Shown here piece after piece: positions 45,811 to 57,954 of a stretch of 64,000 nucleotides of DNA. Origin of the DNA: Turnera subulata (lineage: Eukaryota > Streptophyta > Magnoliopsida > Malpighiales > Passifloraceae); NCBI GenBank assembly GCA_028386065.3, contig JAKUCV010000319.1, positions 122,348-186,347 on the forward strand. Reading direction: 5' to 3'. Positions within the stretch are counted from its first letter, which is position 1; each line of letters opens with the position of its first letter. The notes beneath the pieces are model-generated. The model ran no database searches. It was not told the DNA's origin and was given only the letters and a program-made list of their open reading frames with translations. A program made the position numbers and the translations under genes.

Positions 45811-45813
45811 AGC

Positions 45814-48800
45814 TGAAACACCCGTGTCCCAATTTTATAATAAAATACTTAAACTTATGGAAATTACTAAAATACCCCTAAAACCCAGGACACGAAATCC
45901 AATATCCAAAACATTATCTGGAAGAAATTCATAATATTCCGAGATGTCATAAAGAACAACAACAAAACCGGCTTAACAAGCCTCAACTCAACCCGGCATC
46001 TTGCCGATACATCATCAAATACCAAATCCCGGCAACCCGCCGATGAAATAGTCAAAATCAAAATGACACCTCATCAAAATCCAATGCAGCGGAAGATAAA
46101 GATAAAATAAAGCAAAAGTAAAAATGAGATGCAAGTCGGCTCAATGGATCCAACCGGGAGAAGAAGTACAGCTACCTGCTGAGATAACCACGTCCGTACT
46201 CTGGAAGGGTAGAATGTGACTGCAAGCTAATTAAGAGTCTGAAAAACAACGTTGGCGATTATGTGAGTCGCCTACTCACTGAGCAGTATAAATCTAATTA
46301 TGCAGGTGTGCAGAAACAAGTTCGAAAGGAAAGAAGAGATACAAGACAAGTATGTAAACATACAACAACCAGTACTAACATGCCAAGACATTCAAGTAAG
46401 CAGTTCATTATTCTACATCTGTTGTGTATTAAGTTTTCTTATTATAATTTATTATTCAGGGCCCCCTACTGTGTGCGTCGAGCTCGATCCCGCCTCATGA
46501 GACAACTAGGCTTAAGCCCAAATAGAACCAGGCACGAGGCCAAAACATATCCATAGAGAGAGAGAGAGAGACAAAGAGAAAGAGGGAGGTAGAAAAGGGG
46601 AGGTAGAAGGAGGGAGGTAGAACCGGTCACTACAGACCCATATGCTTATCCGCATATCACATGCTATCCCGCATGCAAACCCGAGGGGTATCACTTCCCG
46701 CTCGAACCAACCGGTCATCAGCACACAGTAGCTATCTTCTACTGTACATTATCTTTATTCACAAGTTATGAGTTTATGTGTGCCAAGAAACGTGATTAAA
46801 CAGGGTTGTGTGTATTCTCATCTCAATCAAATATCCGGGTCTCCGACCCACAGCACATCACACAAATTACCCAAAATTACACCACATGTTATCACCATAA
46901 CAATCCAACAATTCATGCTCAAAAGCAAACAGTAAGACATAGGCACACAATACGGATCACAGCATGTTAACAAACAGGCGTGCAACTCAAACAGACCAAT
47001 CCAACAAACTCATGCATACAAACATAAAAAGACGTATAAAGTCACCTCAACGACAATTGTCCTGTGGAGCTTTTCCCAAAACAGATCCTCCAGCTCCCGA
47101 GGTGTTACCCGTGCCTGAATACCGGCAAACACAAATATTACAAAACAATTATAACCATAACGTGCATGCATGATTACTAAATGCTCAACTGAGTTAAACC
47201 CGTCCCTAGTTAGCCAACTATGTAATTTCCGGGTCTAAGCCCGTCAAGGTGTTTCCCTCACCTAAACTCCGAGTATCGGGACCTAAGGTTCACCGGGCTT
47301 AAGCCCAACTAAGTCCATAAATAGTTCCCCGGGCCTATGGCCCATTCGTTATGTTCTTAACGAGTTTCCGGCCTAAAGCCCAATCTAAGTCCAAATTCAA
47401 TTTCCGGGCCTAAGGCCCACTTCCTTAAGTCCTTAATCAACCAAGTATGAAATTGGGCTCGAAGCCCGTTACATAAATCCAAGGTCAACCCGAGCCCAAA
47501 TGTTCTCGGCCTATGGTTCTACCCGTGTCGGTAAATTCCCAGTTACATTCCACATATTTTCCATTCTCGATTTCCATTATGTACATTAACATTAATACAT
47601 AACCCAATCCGAAATTATAAGTACATGCCATGAATGAACACAAATTACACAACATCGGTAATACCGTTAAATGTCGGAATAAAACCCGAGCCTTCGCCGG
47701 AAAAATCCCGAGCCTCGCCGGATTCTGGTGAACCTCGCTGTAACTCACCCAAAAACTGCCACAACCAACAACAAAAACATATTCACATCATGGCAAAACA
47801 ATTACACAACACTATATCCTACAGATCCTTAAAACGAATTACAAAAGGAACTACAAAATGGATCCTTACCCGGTAATCAACCAATCTGCTCGGAACCTCG
47901 GAACCCGTACACAACCAAACCGCGCCGTGAAGCACCCCTGCCCGGAGAAGTACACACTCAGCACCCGAGCACCAACCTCACCCGTCCACGACAACCGCCG
48001 GCAACACCCACCAGACCACCAGCTGAGCCAACACAAACAACCCAACCCGAGCCCCCACACGGGCCACTGGCGAAACCACCCCCATACACAATCCAAAAAA
48101 AACCAATTAAACGTAGCCCGGCCAAAAAGAACGACGACAGAGGAAGAGAAAAGATAGGAGGAGCAAGGCTTACCCGACAACTGGAGAGGGCGGCGGCGAT
48201 TCGTCAGCCCACTGCTCCTACCATCGCGCACAGAGCCCGGGACCACCTCGCGTCTCCTTCTCCTTCCTCGACTCGGCAGCAGCGACCCGAGGCAAGGCGG
48301 CGGCTCGGCGAGAAGGCGGCAAGGAAGATGAGGAACGATTTGGGAAAAGGGTTGCAAGTGAAACGCCCGTGTCCCAATTTATTAGTATAAAATGACTTTA
48401 AATATAAAATAACCAAATTTCCCTTATCATTCCCGGGACACGAAAATATAATCAACTGGAACACCGTATCCCAAATTATCCATTAGATTAATTATATCAT
48501 GTGAAGTGGCCAAAATGCCCTTCTCCCCCGGGATACAATAAAATCAAGAAAAAATCATTAATTATGCAATATAAAGACAATACAGTATATCAAATAGAGT
48601 ATGCAGCGGAAGACATATACATAAGCAAATATGAATGTAATGCACCCTATGGATCTAACCCGAGGAGAAAGCACCGCCACCCGCTGATATGCACCACTGC
48701 TCAACTAACAGCTAACCTGTAGAAGGTCTGTGAGGAGGTGAGACCAACCACTGTCTCACCGCAAACAAATAAACCAATAATATACAATTACAAATCAACT

Positions 48801-51800
48801 ACAATTACACCGGCATCAAACAACAACAACCACAATACACAGAGCAAGGCATCATCAGACTACACACCATCACTTGTCATTACTTATATTGTTATCTTTG
48901 TTATTAGGTTTAAATATTTTTATTAGGGCCCTCTACTGTGTGCGTCGAGCTCGGTCCCGTCTCATGAGACAACCAGGCATAAGCCCAAATAAACCAGGCA
49001 CGAAGCCCAAACATATCCATAGAGAGAGAAAGAGACAGAGGAAAGAGGGAGGTAGAAAGGGGGTGATAGAAAGAGGGAGGTAGAACCGGCCATCACAGGC
49101 CCACATGCAAACCCGCATGCCATCCCGAGGGGTATTACCTCCCGCTCGAACCAACCGGTCAACAACCCCACAGTAGAATTATTATAGTTCGTTATTCTCA
49201 ATAATGTTTTAAGAGTTGTGCCATAAGTTATGATCAATAGTGTTGTGTGGATTTAATATCTTATCCTCAAGTCCGAGCCTCAGCCCATAGTCCACCACAC
49301 AAACCTCAATCTAAACCTCATGTGTCTATCATAACCAAACAAGTCATACTAGACAGGCAGAATACATCACATCAGACAACAGGCCACATAATCAGGCACA
49401 CCACGTCATAGGTAACATCAACATAATTCACTTTGCAAATAGCAACAACATCACAACAGGCAAGCATGCATACAACATTAAAGACCAAACAAATAACACC
49501 ACTTTGTATTCCAAGACAATTAACCGAGCATTGTAGGCAGTATTGCATACAAAGGTTTATAAGTCCTCACCTGGCCATATTAATTGCCTCGGAACCCGAA
49601 ACCCATTCCGCCTCATCAAACCTATATTAGAAAGATACGACCATACATAAGGTCCACATTAAACTATGCCAAAAGCATATCAATGTCGTGACTTTAACCC
49701 ATATTATCTTTTGTCCTTAAGTCCGATTAAACAGGTCATGAGTCTAAGCCCAAACAGGTCCTTATTAGGTCTAAGCCCATATTAATAAAAGCCATTAGGC
49801 TTAAAACCCATTTTACATACAAGCCATTGGGCCTAATCCCACTTCATTAGTCATTGGGCCCAAAACCATACACAATTAATATGACATTAATTGGTCCTAA
49901 GCCCGGCCCACCCTCATAATCACATTTCCCGGCCTAAAGATACTATGTGCGTCGGACATATGCCGGCCACGCGCCTCCAACCTCGTCATACTCGATTTTC
50001 CATTAAGTCCATTTATTCAATATCATTCCGGTACATCAATTAATGCTTAGAATACATGTCATGCTCGGGAATAGGAACACACGGCATCGTTCGGAAATTA
50101 CCATTACTGCCGATTCCAAATGCTTGCTGAAAAACACCATCTCGCTGGAACAGTGCCTCGACCCGCCGGATTCCGGCCAAGCTTCGCCGGAATAGTGACC
50201 CGAGACGCTGGGGCAGAACCCAAGATGCCGGAAAAATCACACAGCATCTGCCAAACCCGAACATCGACAGAACGACATTCAAACAAAACAATTAAGTCGC
50301 AGAAACATCAATTGAACGAACAGGTAAAGAATTAAAGAATCAAATCCTTACCCGAAAATCCCAAACCAACACAGTCCAGATCCTTCTCGGATCTGTCAAG
50401 CCAACCCCGAGCTTGCCACCGTGCTGCCCAGAACAACACACGCAAAACGTTTAGAGCACAGAAACAAAAAGAGAAGAAAGAGGGTGGAGGGTCTCGGATC
50501 CTTACCGAAAAACTAAGCCCGGATCCGTTGAACTGCACAAGCCCGAGCCTCACAGGAACACTGCCAAACAATACCCACATTAGCACCTGCATCCATCCAA
50601 CACCGCCACTATGTCAACAACAGTCGCCGGCCAAACACAGCCAACCCGCAACCCAGCCGATCCGCCATCAACGCCAGCCACAAACCACTCCGCCATCCAC
50701 CAACCACCACGAACCCGCCACACACACTCGCCGTTACGCAATCAACACAAAACAGGAGACCCGATTAGAAACAGAGCTCGAGGAAACAAGAGAGGAACGA
50801 GGAAAAGCAAGTCCCTGACTTACCCGGCCAATGGCGGCAGAGGCAACGACAGTTGTTCCTCAAGCGCCTCCTTCCTCGGGTTCCTCACACCTGGACGACG
50901 GACCAAAGCCCAGCCCGCCGTCGAGTCGACCGTCTGGTTCTCCCCTGGTTTGTAATGGCGGCAGCGATTACCGATGGCGAGGTGTGATGTGCTGTGGCGG
51001 TTCAAAGAGAAGTAGGAAGCAAGAAGAGAAAACAAGGAGGAAGAGGAGAAGAGATGATGGTGGCCTCGATTGATTTCAAAGGAGAGAGAATTTGAGGAAG
51101 AGAAGTAAAGAGAGAAAGTAGAGAAAGTGAGGCAGCCGCTCGGCGAGAAAGAAGAAGAAAGAAGTGGAGAGAGAGGGAAAATGATGGGTTTAATACCCAC
51201 ACCCTTGGGTTAGGGTTTCGTCAGCAGCAAAACGGCATCGTTTTGAACTAAACGACGTGACTCCGTCCACCAGCCCCTCTTCCAGTCAACTCCAAAGTCA
51301 AAACACACCCTTATGTGTGTTTTAGGTTTTGGCTCTACCAAAACTACCTAGTTTTAGTAAAAACTACATCTCATCATGTGTTTTAATTCTAAACACTAGT
51401 AAATGCTAAACAAAATTACTACTTGAGAATGAATGATTGAACCATACTAGAAATAAATTTATTAAGACCAAAAAATTAGTTCCCGTGAATTACGTGAGGG
51501 CATAATTGGAAATTACATCCAAAAATTTCGAAAATTTCACAGAATTAAATACTGAAAATCCGGGGCGTTACAGCAGGAGAGGGGAAGAGAAGAGGGAGAG
51601 AGAGAGGGAGAAGAGAAAAGAGAGAGAGGGGGAGAAGGGGTCGGCGGCGTGAGAAGAAAAGAGAGAAAGAAGAAAAGAAAAAGAAAGAAGGAAAAAGAAG
51701 AGAAGGCATTAGGGTTTGACCCGCCAGCCCGAACGACGCGTCGTTTGGCTGGGCGCAGTCAACCCGCCTTGTTGACCCGTTAGTGTTTTTTTTTTCTTTC

Positions 51801-52038
51801 TAAAACTCCAAAACGACGTAGTTTCAGTGAAACTACTTCAAAGTTTAATTCTCAGCTCCGAAACCCGATTAAACTCCAACGAAGGCCGTACCCGTCATAC
51901 CATCGACTTAATTCCGATATAACCAAGGTAAAATAATTTATTTCCTAGCCCAAAAATCCAGAAATTCCTCAAGGCTAAAATTGGAATAAAAATTTTGAAA
52001 ATTCCATAAATCAAATTATGAAAAATCGGGGCATTACA
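45814..52038 (-). repeat. 5' LTR of the Tekay element, split by a solo LTR
   Basis: Parts 45814-48358 and 51573-52038 join to about 3.0 kb and match the 3' LTR (37942-40935) closely along the whole length. It begins (minus strand) TGTAATGCCCCGATTTTTC and ends GGGACACGGGTGTTTCA. Confidence 0.9.
48359..51572 (-). mobile_element. Nested solo LTR of a related Tekay family
   Basis: On the minus strand it runs from TGTAACGCCCCGGATTTTC (51572) to GGGACACGGGCGTTTCA (48359), 3214 bp. The 5-bp target duplication GCAAG (48354-48358) / GCAGG (51573-51577) has one difference. The undisturbed 3' LTR of the host element (GGGTTGCAGGAGAGG near 40465) gives the empty site. Sequence between the ends differs widely from the host LTR, so it is another family of the same lineage. 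No internal region remains. ORFs inside it are probably chance. Confidence 0.9.
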
Positions 52039-52500
52039 TTTCTACCCCACTTAAGAAAATTTCGTCCTCGAAATTACAAGATATGAAACATCAAAACAAA
52101 TGGGGATACTGTTCCCGCATATGGGACTCAACCTCCCAAGTAGCCTCATTCGGGGAATGACGGCTCCATCTGACCCGAACCATGGGAATGGTACGACTCC
52201 TCAACTGCCGCACCTCCTGAGCCAAAATCTCCACCGGCTCCTCGACATAAGTCAAATCCTCAGAAACCTGCACCTCTGTCGGGGATACAACATGACTAGG
52301 ATCAGACCGATAACGCCTCAGCATCGAGACATGAAATACATCATGTATGCGCGACAACTCCTCGGGTAAAGCCAACCTATAGGCCAGCGGACCAATCCGC
52401 TCCATGATCTCATAAGGACCAATATAACGAGGGCTCAACTTGCCCTTCCTCCCAAACCGGATAACACCTCTCCAGGGAACAACACGAAGGAAAACTCTGT
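52039..52500 (-). pseudogene. Second copy of integrase C terminus, chromodomain and polypurine tract
   Basis: It starts abruptly at [20 protein letters not shown] and runs through [20 protein letters not shown] to [15 protein letters not shown] and QYPHLF, then TGA at 52091-52093 and a polypurine tract at 52039-52050. It keeps W and Q where the main copy has stops, so it preserves an intact chromodomain end. An open frame of 159 codons from 52570 joins translated inverted LTR to this domain, but the N-terminal part is not a natural protein. Confidence 0.85.
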
Positions 52501-52995
52501 CACCTACATAATTAGATTTATACTGCTCACTGAGTAGGCGACTCACATAATCGCCAACGTTGTTTTTCAAACTCTTAGTTAGCGTGCAGTCACATTCTAC
52601 CCTTCCAGAGTACGGACGTGGTTATCTCAGCAGGTAGCTGTGCTTCTTCTCCCGGTTGGATCCATAGAGCCGACTTGCATCTCATTTTTACTTTTGCTTT
52701 ATTTTATCTTTATCTTCCGCTGCATTGGATTTTGACGAGGTGTCATTTTGATTTTGACTATTTTATCGGCGGGTTGCCGGGATTTGGTATTTGATGATGT
52801 ATCGGCAGGATGCCGGGTTGACTTGAGGCTTGTTAAGCCGGTTTTGTTGTTGTTCTTTATGACTTCTCGGAATATTATGAATTTCTTCCAGATAATGTTT
52901 TGGATATTGGATTTCGTGTCCTGAGTTTCAGGGGTATTTTGGTAATATCCATAAGTTTAAGTATTTTTTTATATATTTGAGACACGGGTGTTTCA
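52501..52995 (+). repeat. Inverted LTR fragment (U5 end)
   Basis: The reverse complement matches 37942 to about 38440 of the 3' LTR. It ends GACACGGGTGTTTCA at 52995, next to TACAT. At the other edge the 9 bases CACCTACAT (52501-52509) are common to LTR and pol, so the exact joint cannot be placed within them. Confidence 0.9.
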
Positions 52996-53378
52996 TACAT
53001 CCTCAGATGAATAGTGATTAATAAACTTTCTTGGTACCAAGGCAACCCCAGCATGTCGTTTTACACTCATGTATACTATGGTTGTAAGATTGAAAAGCAA
53101 ATTTTCTCGTCACCCAACAGATATTCCTATTTCTTTGAATTTTAAGAACTCATACCTGTGAGCTATCTGTATTGAGCTTTTTGTTGGCAACTAGAGTAGG
53201 TTCACCTTTTCCATCAACGGGCTTAGTAGTACCTTTCTACTTTTGGCTGACAAAAGTAGCTGTCATTTGCTCCGACTGTTTTATGTTATTACCTTACTAA
53301 TTCCTGATATGTTATTGAGCTTGTACGTGTTGACTAGCCTTACCTTGGACAGTGTTGATATCCTCTATGGCATGATAA
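52996..53378. other. Presumed intron downstream of the retroelement
   Basis: Joins CTAATACAT on the left of the element to CCTCAGATG on the right. No coding region convincing; the ORF at 53243 has no ATG and no domain. Confidence 0.4.
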
Positions 53379-54755
53379 ATGAAAAGGGAAGCAACCATTT
53401 CTTCCTCTTCTGTCTCCACATGTTCTGGTGCTGCTACTCTTACTTGTTCTCTTTCTCCTTCTTATGGTACTGATTTTGCTCCTGCTACTCAAGGAAAGAA
53501 AAGAAAAGCAATGGCATCTAGAAAACGTGAGGTATGTCTTTCTTGATGTGTTTTGTGTCTCTTTGCTGCTTTATTCTAACAAACATGTTCACAAATATAC
53601 GAAATCTGGTGTTCCTACTCAAGGAACGAAAAAAAATGGATGACTAAGCCAACCGTGGAGGGGTCTAAATCAAAGACGATGGGCCTTGTGGAGGGGACAA
53701 ATCTTGGTTGAGTGATGATCATGGCTTAGATGAGGATGATTAGGAGTCTTTGTTTTTACTAAATCTAGCAAGTGGTTGTATTTCCTTTTTCTTGTAATGG
53801 TGTTATGTCATTGTTTGGAAACTGATCGAAAGTATTTGCAGAAGATGGCAGGGAGAGATGCTAATAATATACGAGTGACTCAGATTATTATAATATACTG
53901 AATAATGTACAAATAGATGATTTATTTGTGAATAACCAATGATAGCGTGTATACAAAAGAATTGATTATGTTGTTCTTGTTCCAGTGTGTGCAAATTGTG
54001 TATTTTAATCGTGCTGCGTGGAACTAGTTTATTGCCAATCTGAAGTTTTTTAAGACATGCAACGTGGGAGTGCCTCTACCCGCCTACATCATGGAAAAGA
54101 TGGCAGAAATGTTTTCTTTTGGTATAGGTAATATCTTTCTTTTCATCTTTGAGTGCTTTCTATTATGTGCGATGGGGGATGAAAAGAAAAAAGCTTGACT
54201 CTTCCTCCTTTCTTTAGCTGAGTACCAAAATAAGAGGCAGAAATTTGAGTATGACTTGGGCTTGAAAAATGAGAAAGTCCAAGATCTCAAATGTGGTTTC
54301 AAAATCCTTTTGGGGCAAGCTAAGAAAACGTTTCAGAAGCAGAATAAACCTTTTAATATATTGGAGCTGTCCAAGGAAGAATTGACCAAGTTGACAAGGG
54401 GCTCTCTTGCTGCTGATGAAGAAGATATTTTCGTGGAGTTGGGATTGGCAATTTTGGATTCTTATGACGATGTGGTACAATTGTTTCCAGATGTTCTTTT
54501 GTCATTCATCAAGAATGATGTAGGTCAAGCTAGCACCTCTGGAACTGGAACTGATGTTGTGGTAATGCTATTAATTTTGTAATGAACTCATCAGTTAAAC
54601 CATTTTTTTATTGTGGAACTATTTTCGAAATTAATATCCACTTTAATTACAGAATTGTCTTTTGTTTGCAGCTGAATAGCCTATCAGCCACAGCGTTTGG
54701 CCCAAGAGGGATGAAAGTACATCGGCCCCAAGATTTTAAGCATGGGTTCATGTAG
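53379..54755 (+). pseudogene. Unidentified gene family X, copy 3
   Basis: Exons by eye: 53379-53531 (MKREATISSSSVSTCSGAA to KRKAMASRKRE), about 53987-54127 (CVQIVYFNRAAWN, TAG, FIANLKFFKTCNVGVPLPAY), 54219-54562 (AEYQNKRQKFEYDLGLKNEK, then SKEELTKLTRGSLAADEEDI and FPDVLLSFIKNDVG) and 54672-54755 (LNSLSATAFGPRGMKVHRPQ, stop). Donors and acceptors are canonical and the phases agree. The first exon ends in a KKRK basic patch (possible nuclear signal); the third is helical and charged. One TAG lies in exon 2 where the related copies have an open codon. I do not recognise the family. It is the best preserved of three copies (16338, 26034). The leader is probably at 37440-37785. Confidence 0.5.
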
Positions 54756-56484
54756 GTGGTCTGCCATGTATTTGTGCTTAGAACATAAACCTGGTTCGTC
54801 TAGGGTGGTCTGCTATCTATTCGTGCTTAGAATTTCAAACTTGAATGACGTTCTGATTGTAGTATTTTTTCATGTGCTTAATCTTGGGCCAATTCATTTG
54901 GCATAATGTATTGTCAGTTCGCAAGAAAAAAAATACGAGTTGGCTCATTTTAACATTAGCCCAATCTACAAGTTAACCGATTCAATGGATGCTATCCGAA
55001 CCGATACAACTGCCAATTGACTCAACCGACTAACTGATCGGATGATGATCTTTGACCCGTGGTACTGTTCGGGTAGGAGTCGGGTAAGCTTATAATCGAC
55101 CATACACGTTCCGTGCACAGCCCTAATTAGAAGATGATGGTCTAACTTAATAATTGACAGGGTTCTATACGTTTTTTCCACCTAAACTTTTGGTCAAACT
55201 TCAATAATCCGAGATAAAATATATTAGTGATTTTAATTAATTATTTTTTAATTTTAAAAATCCATTGTAGAATTTTCTATAATATTTTAATGCACATTTT
55301 TTAATACTAGTTTCTCGATACGTGCAATGCACGAGATACGATAATTGTCCCTAACAGTAATTTAAAAAATATTAAACAAATTATGTAGATAAAAATATTT
55401 GAATTAAATTATGAATAAATTTAGTAAGAATGAAATTAAATAACTACTAAATTGACCTTATTTATTGATTTTTTTAATTTTATAGAATTTTTTTCATAAT
55501 TTTACTATATTTAAAAATGTATTGACATTGTTTACTGTAGTTAATAATTTTTATTAGTTTTAAAATTTACAATATTAATATTTTTATGAGTCATGACCTA
55601 TTTTTAAAATTAATATTATTTTTTTGTTCTCTAACCTCCTCTTCTCTACACATATCGATCTTATTTATTTGTATTTTTAAGTTTGTGCTCCATTTATCTC
55701 TTCTGTAAAATTTTTTTATGCAGTTCTTATCGTTATTATTATTTATTTAGAATTTTACTATTGTTTATAAATATTAATTATTCTTTTTTAATTATTTACT
55801 TGAGTGAATATGTTTAGTTTATAACTTTTTCCTACCTTTTTAAAGAATTTGTACAAATATATTTTTCACTAATTTTTATATAAATAATTATTTTATCTAT
55901 AGTTTATAAATTATATATTATCTATTTCCTTATCTTTCATATTTATGTATAAGTATTACATACTTTAAAACCTAATTTAGTGCATTATTTTTAAAAAATT
56001 AGTTATTTTTTTAATGGACTACTCCATACAATTATTTGATGCACAAATCTTTAGAAATCTTTATCAATGTTTCTAATATGTTTTATAATATATTTCTCAT
56101 TTACTTGTATTTGAAAATTTGAAGTAACAATATTTTTTTTATTTTTCCATAGTTCTTTTCTCAATCTGTCTTTGTAAATCTTTTGTAAGACATGAATTCA
56201 TTTTAATACTGATCAAATATTTTTTTAATAATTACATACACTGTATATATATTAAGTTTATTTTATGTATCATAAATTTTATATATCATATTTATTTTAT
56301 GATCCTGAAAATTTATTGTGTTTGACTAAATATTTTATTAATTTTTTGACTCTTTTATCAATTGCGTAATTGTCATATTTATCAAAAATAATTTTTAAAA
56401 AAGTTTTAAAAGTTAATAATAAATTATAGTCTTTGAAAAAAAACTTATAAATCGATTTTTTTTCACTTTTGTCTTAATTTGAAT
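54756..56484. other. AT-rich DNA, no gene seen
   Basis: From about 55200 the sequence is very AT-rich. At 55321-55333 CGTGCAATGCACG is a near-perfect palindrome inside TCTCG...CGAGA. Similar GTGCAATGCAC motifs occur at the edges of AT-rich repeats in other plants, but I could not define ends. Confidence 0.4.
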
Positions 56485-56664
56485 ATGCCCTACGTAGACT
56501 TTGTTTTTCGAGTGAATGCTAATCAAGTTGTCCCTGAAGAAGCTTTTCGTTTCAAGAGATATTGCATTCACACAACACCAAAGAATTAGGCTTGTTACAG
56601 TTTTGAGCTTGTTTGATTAGAAACTAAAGGGAAAATTTCCGTCTGGAATAGAAAAATTGGCTAA
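56485..56664 (+). pseudogene. Acid (triacylglycerol) lipase C-terminal remnant, copy 3 (inverted)
   Basis: Plus-strand text VNANQVVPEEAFRFKRYCIH, TTPKN, stop, ACYSFELV, stop, LETKGKISVWNRKIG, stop matches the tail of copies 1 and 2, which are on the other strand. The His codon of YAHxDF is broken by an extra T (CTAC for CAC) near 56490. Two in-frame stops follow. Sequence to 57264 and from 63467 to about 63570 is the 3' flank shared with the other copies. Confidence 0.7.
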
Positions 56665-57264
56665 ATGAACCGAGGAAAAATATTATCACCTCTTCTCACA
56701 AAAAAAAATGCATTTGTTATCCCTATGCTTTGTAGATTTCAATGTTATTGTCCCTAAACTCTATGGAAACGGGGTGTTTTTGAAAATGTGACCTGCGGTA
56801 ACCTGTAAGCACCCAGAAGATGACACGTGGCAGTGGGGCCTGCCAACTGCCCGATTATTTTATTCATTTAATTTGTTTTTTTTTTTAATTTGAGAAATTG
56901 TTTTCCTTTACCCACGTGAAAGGATAAGTGGAGGATAATTTTTTTTTAGATTTTGCAGATAAAATGGGGAGTAGTGTTGTGGGCCCGTTCATGTGGGATG
57001 AATGGGCTAGAATTTTGGCACGCTTTGAATTAGGCACCAACGAATTTTGTTTAAAGTTTTTTAAAAAACCATAAGCCATCCCTGCAACAATTTAATATGG
57101 GAAGGCATCACTTCCTTCACAATCTCTTTTCTTTCCCCTCAAACCCCCAAAAAAAATCGTTTCCTTTCTTTTTCTTTCTTCCCCTCCCCCCTAAAAAAGA
57201 AATCTCGTTTCTTTTCTTTTTCCCCTTAAAAAAAACTTGTTGTTTGCATTTGGCCGAGTCATGT
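56665..57264. repeat. Flank of the third duplication copy, inverted
   Basis: Matches about 12395-12945 and 18960-19550 in reverse orientation, for example CGTTTCCACAGAGTTTAGGG and its partner CCCTAAACTCTATGGAAACG near 56752. Includes short ORFs that are not conserved as proteins. Confidence 0.75.
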
Positions 57265-57954
57265 TGTGAACACCCTAATTACATTTTAAACATGCTTGGA
57301 CTTGGAGATTAATGAGATGATTCAGTCTTGAGAATAAGACATATTTAAAATTTATTTTAGTAGAATTAATATATTTTGGTAATTTAAACCTTTATGTGCT
57401 TGAACTCTAGGAATAATGAGATGATTTAATCTTAGGATAAAAGTATACTAAGGTCTAATATACTAAAATATGTTTCATTTCATTGTTTGGGCTCTTTAAT
57501 TTATCTTTGACCCAATTATATTGAGATGATTTATTTTTGGGTTAGAAATGGATTTTAGGGGGCCCAAGTTAATGAAATATAGTTCCTCCAGAGTTTTTTA
57601 GCCCATTAACACATTTTCTTGCAGGATAATTTTAGCTCTGATTTTCGATTTAAATCTTCATTCAATCGGAAATTGTGTTTTTGGTATGATTATGCATAAA
57701 ATGGGGATGTTAATGTGTATGAATCAGTTATGGGATGATTGGGAGGAGTAGTAATCAAGTAATTGAGTGATTCTGGGTAGTCTAAGGGTTAATTACCCGG
57801 TAGGATCAATCAGGGAGAAATTAGGGGAGAATCGAGATCGAAAAAAGAAAAGAACGGGTGTAACACGCAGGCGAGGGCGGTCATCTCGGAATGACCGCCA
57901 GGTCTGGGTGGTCTTCCTTCCATGACTGCCCGGCCTAGCTGTCATCCAAAGGAT
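57265..57954 (+). repeat. 5' LTR of element B, truncated
   Basis: Follows the 3' LTR (61849 on) until CCTAGCTGTCATCCAAAGGAT, then departs abruptly at 57955. It lacks the TATA box, R and U5. Stem-loop GCGGTCAT/ATGACCGC at 57877-57898. Confidence 0.85.

Larger units (their letters stand above)
37942..52995 (-). mobile_element. Rearranged Tekay/Del-type chromovirus with inverted end
   Basis: On the minus strand the order is: inverted LTR piece (52995-52501), 3' end of pol with polypurine tract (52500-52039), full LTR (52038-45814, carrying a later solo LTR), primer site, gag, pol, polypurine tract, full LTR (40935-37942). Both outer ends are the U5 terminus (TGAAACACCCGTGTC on the left, GACACGGGTGTTTCA on the right), whereas a normal provirus has one U3 and one U5 end. 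TACAT flanks it at 37937-37941 and 52996-53000. So it seems to have integrated in this form. It is defective: several stops and a changed reverse-transcriptase residue. It probably lies in an intron of a family X gene. Confidence 0.85.
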
